In this document: positions 63,020 through 64,000 of the stretch, in pieces
Numbering within the stretch: the stretch's first letter is position 1
How the letters are laid out: each line of letters opens with the position of its first letter
Source: JANXQG01 sp963719885
GTDB lineage: Bacteria > Planctomycetota > Planctomycetia > Pirellulales > Thermoguttaceae
NCBI GenBank assembly: GCA_963719885.1
Contig: CAVRDP010000018.1
Coordinates: forward strand, 465,871-529,870
DNA: 64,000 bases
Direction: 5' to 3'
The notes under the pieces: model-generated
What the model was told of the DNA's origin: nothing
Databases searched by the model: none
The model's input: only the letters and a program-made list of their open reading frames with translations
Translations under genes and position numbers: made by a program

Positions 63020-64000
63020 TACCGGTTTCGCCACCGCAGATAAACTACGCTAATTCCCAGCAGTGCCGTACCGAGGAGCGTGAGGGTGCTGGGTTCGGGA
63101 ATGGTTGCCACAAAGCCATGACCATAATCAGTGACGGGATCGGCGTAGGTGCCGACAATAGTGTTGCCCGAGATTCCACCAGAGTTATAAATACTTCCAG
63201 GCAGGTCGATGTTCAGCGTTGTGTAGGTGGCCGTCGATATGTTGTACAGGAAAAGACATGTATTAGTCGCTGTCCAGGGGCTCCCATCGTTATACTCGCC
63301 AAAGACCGTGCTGCCATCAATACCAGTTGCCACAGTGCAGCCCGCCGCTAACGGATCATCAAGCGTTAAATATTGTTTTGTCGAAATGTTATAAAGAAAG
63401 CCATGCACATCGCCCGCCGAGTCGTAATAATCTCCGACAACATTGTTGCCAGAAATAGCCTGGGCAGCCGTGCCTTTCCACGGCTGGTTTTGGGCTGAAT
63501 AGGGGTCGTTCAGAGTCGTGTAAGCGGAGGTCGATAGGTCGTAGACGAAGCCGTTGAAATTGTCCGACGAGCCATAATAAAGCCCAACGATGTTGTTTCC
63601 AGAGATACCGTTGGCCCAAGTCCCTTGATCGGAACCAATCGCTGCCAACGGGTCGTTCAGAGTTGTGTAAGCGGAGGTCGATAGGTTGTAGACGAAGCCG
63701 TGCGAACACTCCGACGAGTCATAGTATTGTCCGACGACACTATTGCCAGAGATGCCATAGGGACATGAGCCCCACGCTCCTGCTAACGGATCGGCTATGC
63801 TAGTGAATGTCGATCCGTTATAGAGAAAGCCGCCTGGAAGGGAGTTGTTTGTCCCAACGATATTCCCGCCGTCAATTCCATACAGGTTGGTATTCGCGTT
63901 TGAACCACCTGGGTAGTCCAGCGTAATGAATGTCTGGGCGGCGACAGTTCCAGACCAAAAGCCAAGTCCGAGCATGAGCAACGACAGTTTTCCAAAGAGG
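62983..64000 (-). CDS. PEP-CTERM exported protein with HAF-type repeats, 5' end outside the window
   Basis: The frame is open to the window edge. Hydrophobic start LFGKLSLLMLGLGFWSGTVA A is a signal peptide. Five or six repeats of about 50 residues follow (GISGNNIVGLYYGSSDNFNG FVYDLSTSAYTTLNDP), the HAF repeat. The C-terminus IPEPSTLTLLGTALLGISVV YLRWRNR is a PEP-CTERM anchor: the PEP motif, a helix and a basic end. Exosortase should process and sort it. About 13 extra residues after the basic cluster come from the tandem duplication at 62980. Confidence 0.85.
   Translation of the reverse strand, partial: LFGKLSLLMLGLGFWSGTVAAQTFITLDYPGGSNANTNLYGIDGGNIVGTNNSLPGGFLYNGSTFTSIADPLAGAWGSCPYGISGNSVVGQYYDSSECSHGFVYNLSTSAYTTLNDPLAAIGSDQGTWANGISGNNIVGLYYGSSDNFNGFVYDLSTSAYTTLNDPYSAQNQPWKGTAAQAISGNNVVGDYYDSAGDVHGFLYNISTKQYLTLDDPLAAGCTVATGIDGSTVFGEYNDGSPWTATNTCLFLYNISTATYTTLNIDLPGSIYNSGGISGNTIVGTYADPVTDYGHGFVATIPEPSTLTLLGTALLGISVVYLRWRNRYRVPRFSPCPQI

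Overview
The window reads as a chromosomal piece of a planctomycete (most like Pirellulales or a neighbouring lineage), probably from a draft or metagenomic assembly. This rests on family content seen in the translations: an ECF sigma factor beside a Ser/Thr kinase with a C-terminal membrane domain and a DFN variant of the DFG motif, three SHD1-domain proteins, a PEP-CTERM protein with HAF-type repeats, CPBP proteases (one fused to an ABC permease), a MetX-MetW fusion, and short palindromic repeats scattered through and between genes. DNA is GC-rich with long noncoding stretches.

Layout. 1-4 kb: hydrolase end, sigma factor, kinase, small Tyr/His/Cys-rich exported protein. 4.3-5 kb: VapBC-like pair with a frameshifted toxin. 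5.2-19.3 kb: a CRISPR-Cas island bracketed by two diverged copies of a ~145-bp repeat. It holds an HTH gene that runs into the array, a 58-repeat array (36-nt repeats, 57 spacers), and on the minus strand cas4 (cut off at the array), cas5, cas7, cas8, cas3, cas6, a sigma-70-like segment in frame with cas6, a two-repeat degenerate CRISPR remnant and a truncated second cas6. The effector set looks like the Myxococcus Dev (MYXAN) type I family. No cas1, cas2 or ordinary leader is visible. 19.3-20.9 kb is gene-poor and full of hairpins. 20.9-31.4 kb: sulfur/one-carbon metabolism (metY, metX-metW, homocysteine methyltransferase-MTHFR) around small accessory genes, then a U32 peptidase. 31.4-48.9 kb: mostly housekeeping (cardiolipin synthase, NRDE protein, inositol-phosphate synthase, DEAD helicase, rarA, endonuclease III-like, CPBP protease, pyrE, kdsC, kdsD, aldolase). 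49-55.6 kb: CheR, dCTP deaminase, a nuclease-like two-gene operon, SHD1 proteins, an EVE-like protein. 56-64 kb: ABC exporter with a disrupted permease, CPBP protease, amidohydrolase, tRNA(CAT), second HTH paralogue, PEP-CTERM protein.

Two themes run through the window. First, a ~22-bp palindromic element (core ACCATG-tacc-CATGGT) occurs about ten times, mostly inside reading frames that stay open, and a separate 84-bp inverted-repeat element sits in frame in the amidohydrolase. This resembles the in-gene palindromic elements of Rickettsia. Second, about fifteen genes, including metabolic ones, carry single-base frameshifts, mostly +1. Sequencing or assembly indels are the simplest explanation, so the broken cas genes must be confirmed from reads before the CRISPR system is called dead. 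The missing adaptation genes and the truncated cas4 and cas6 copy cannot be explained that way.
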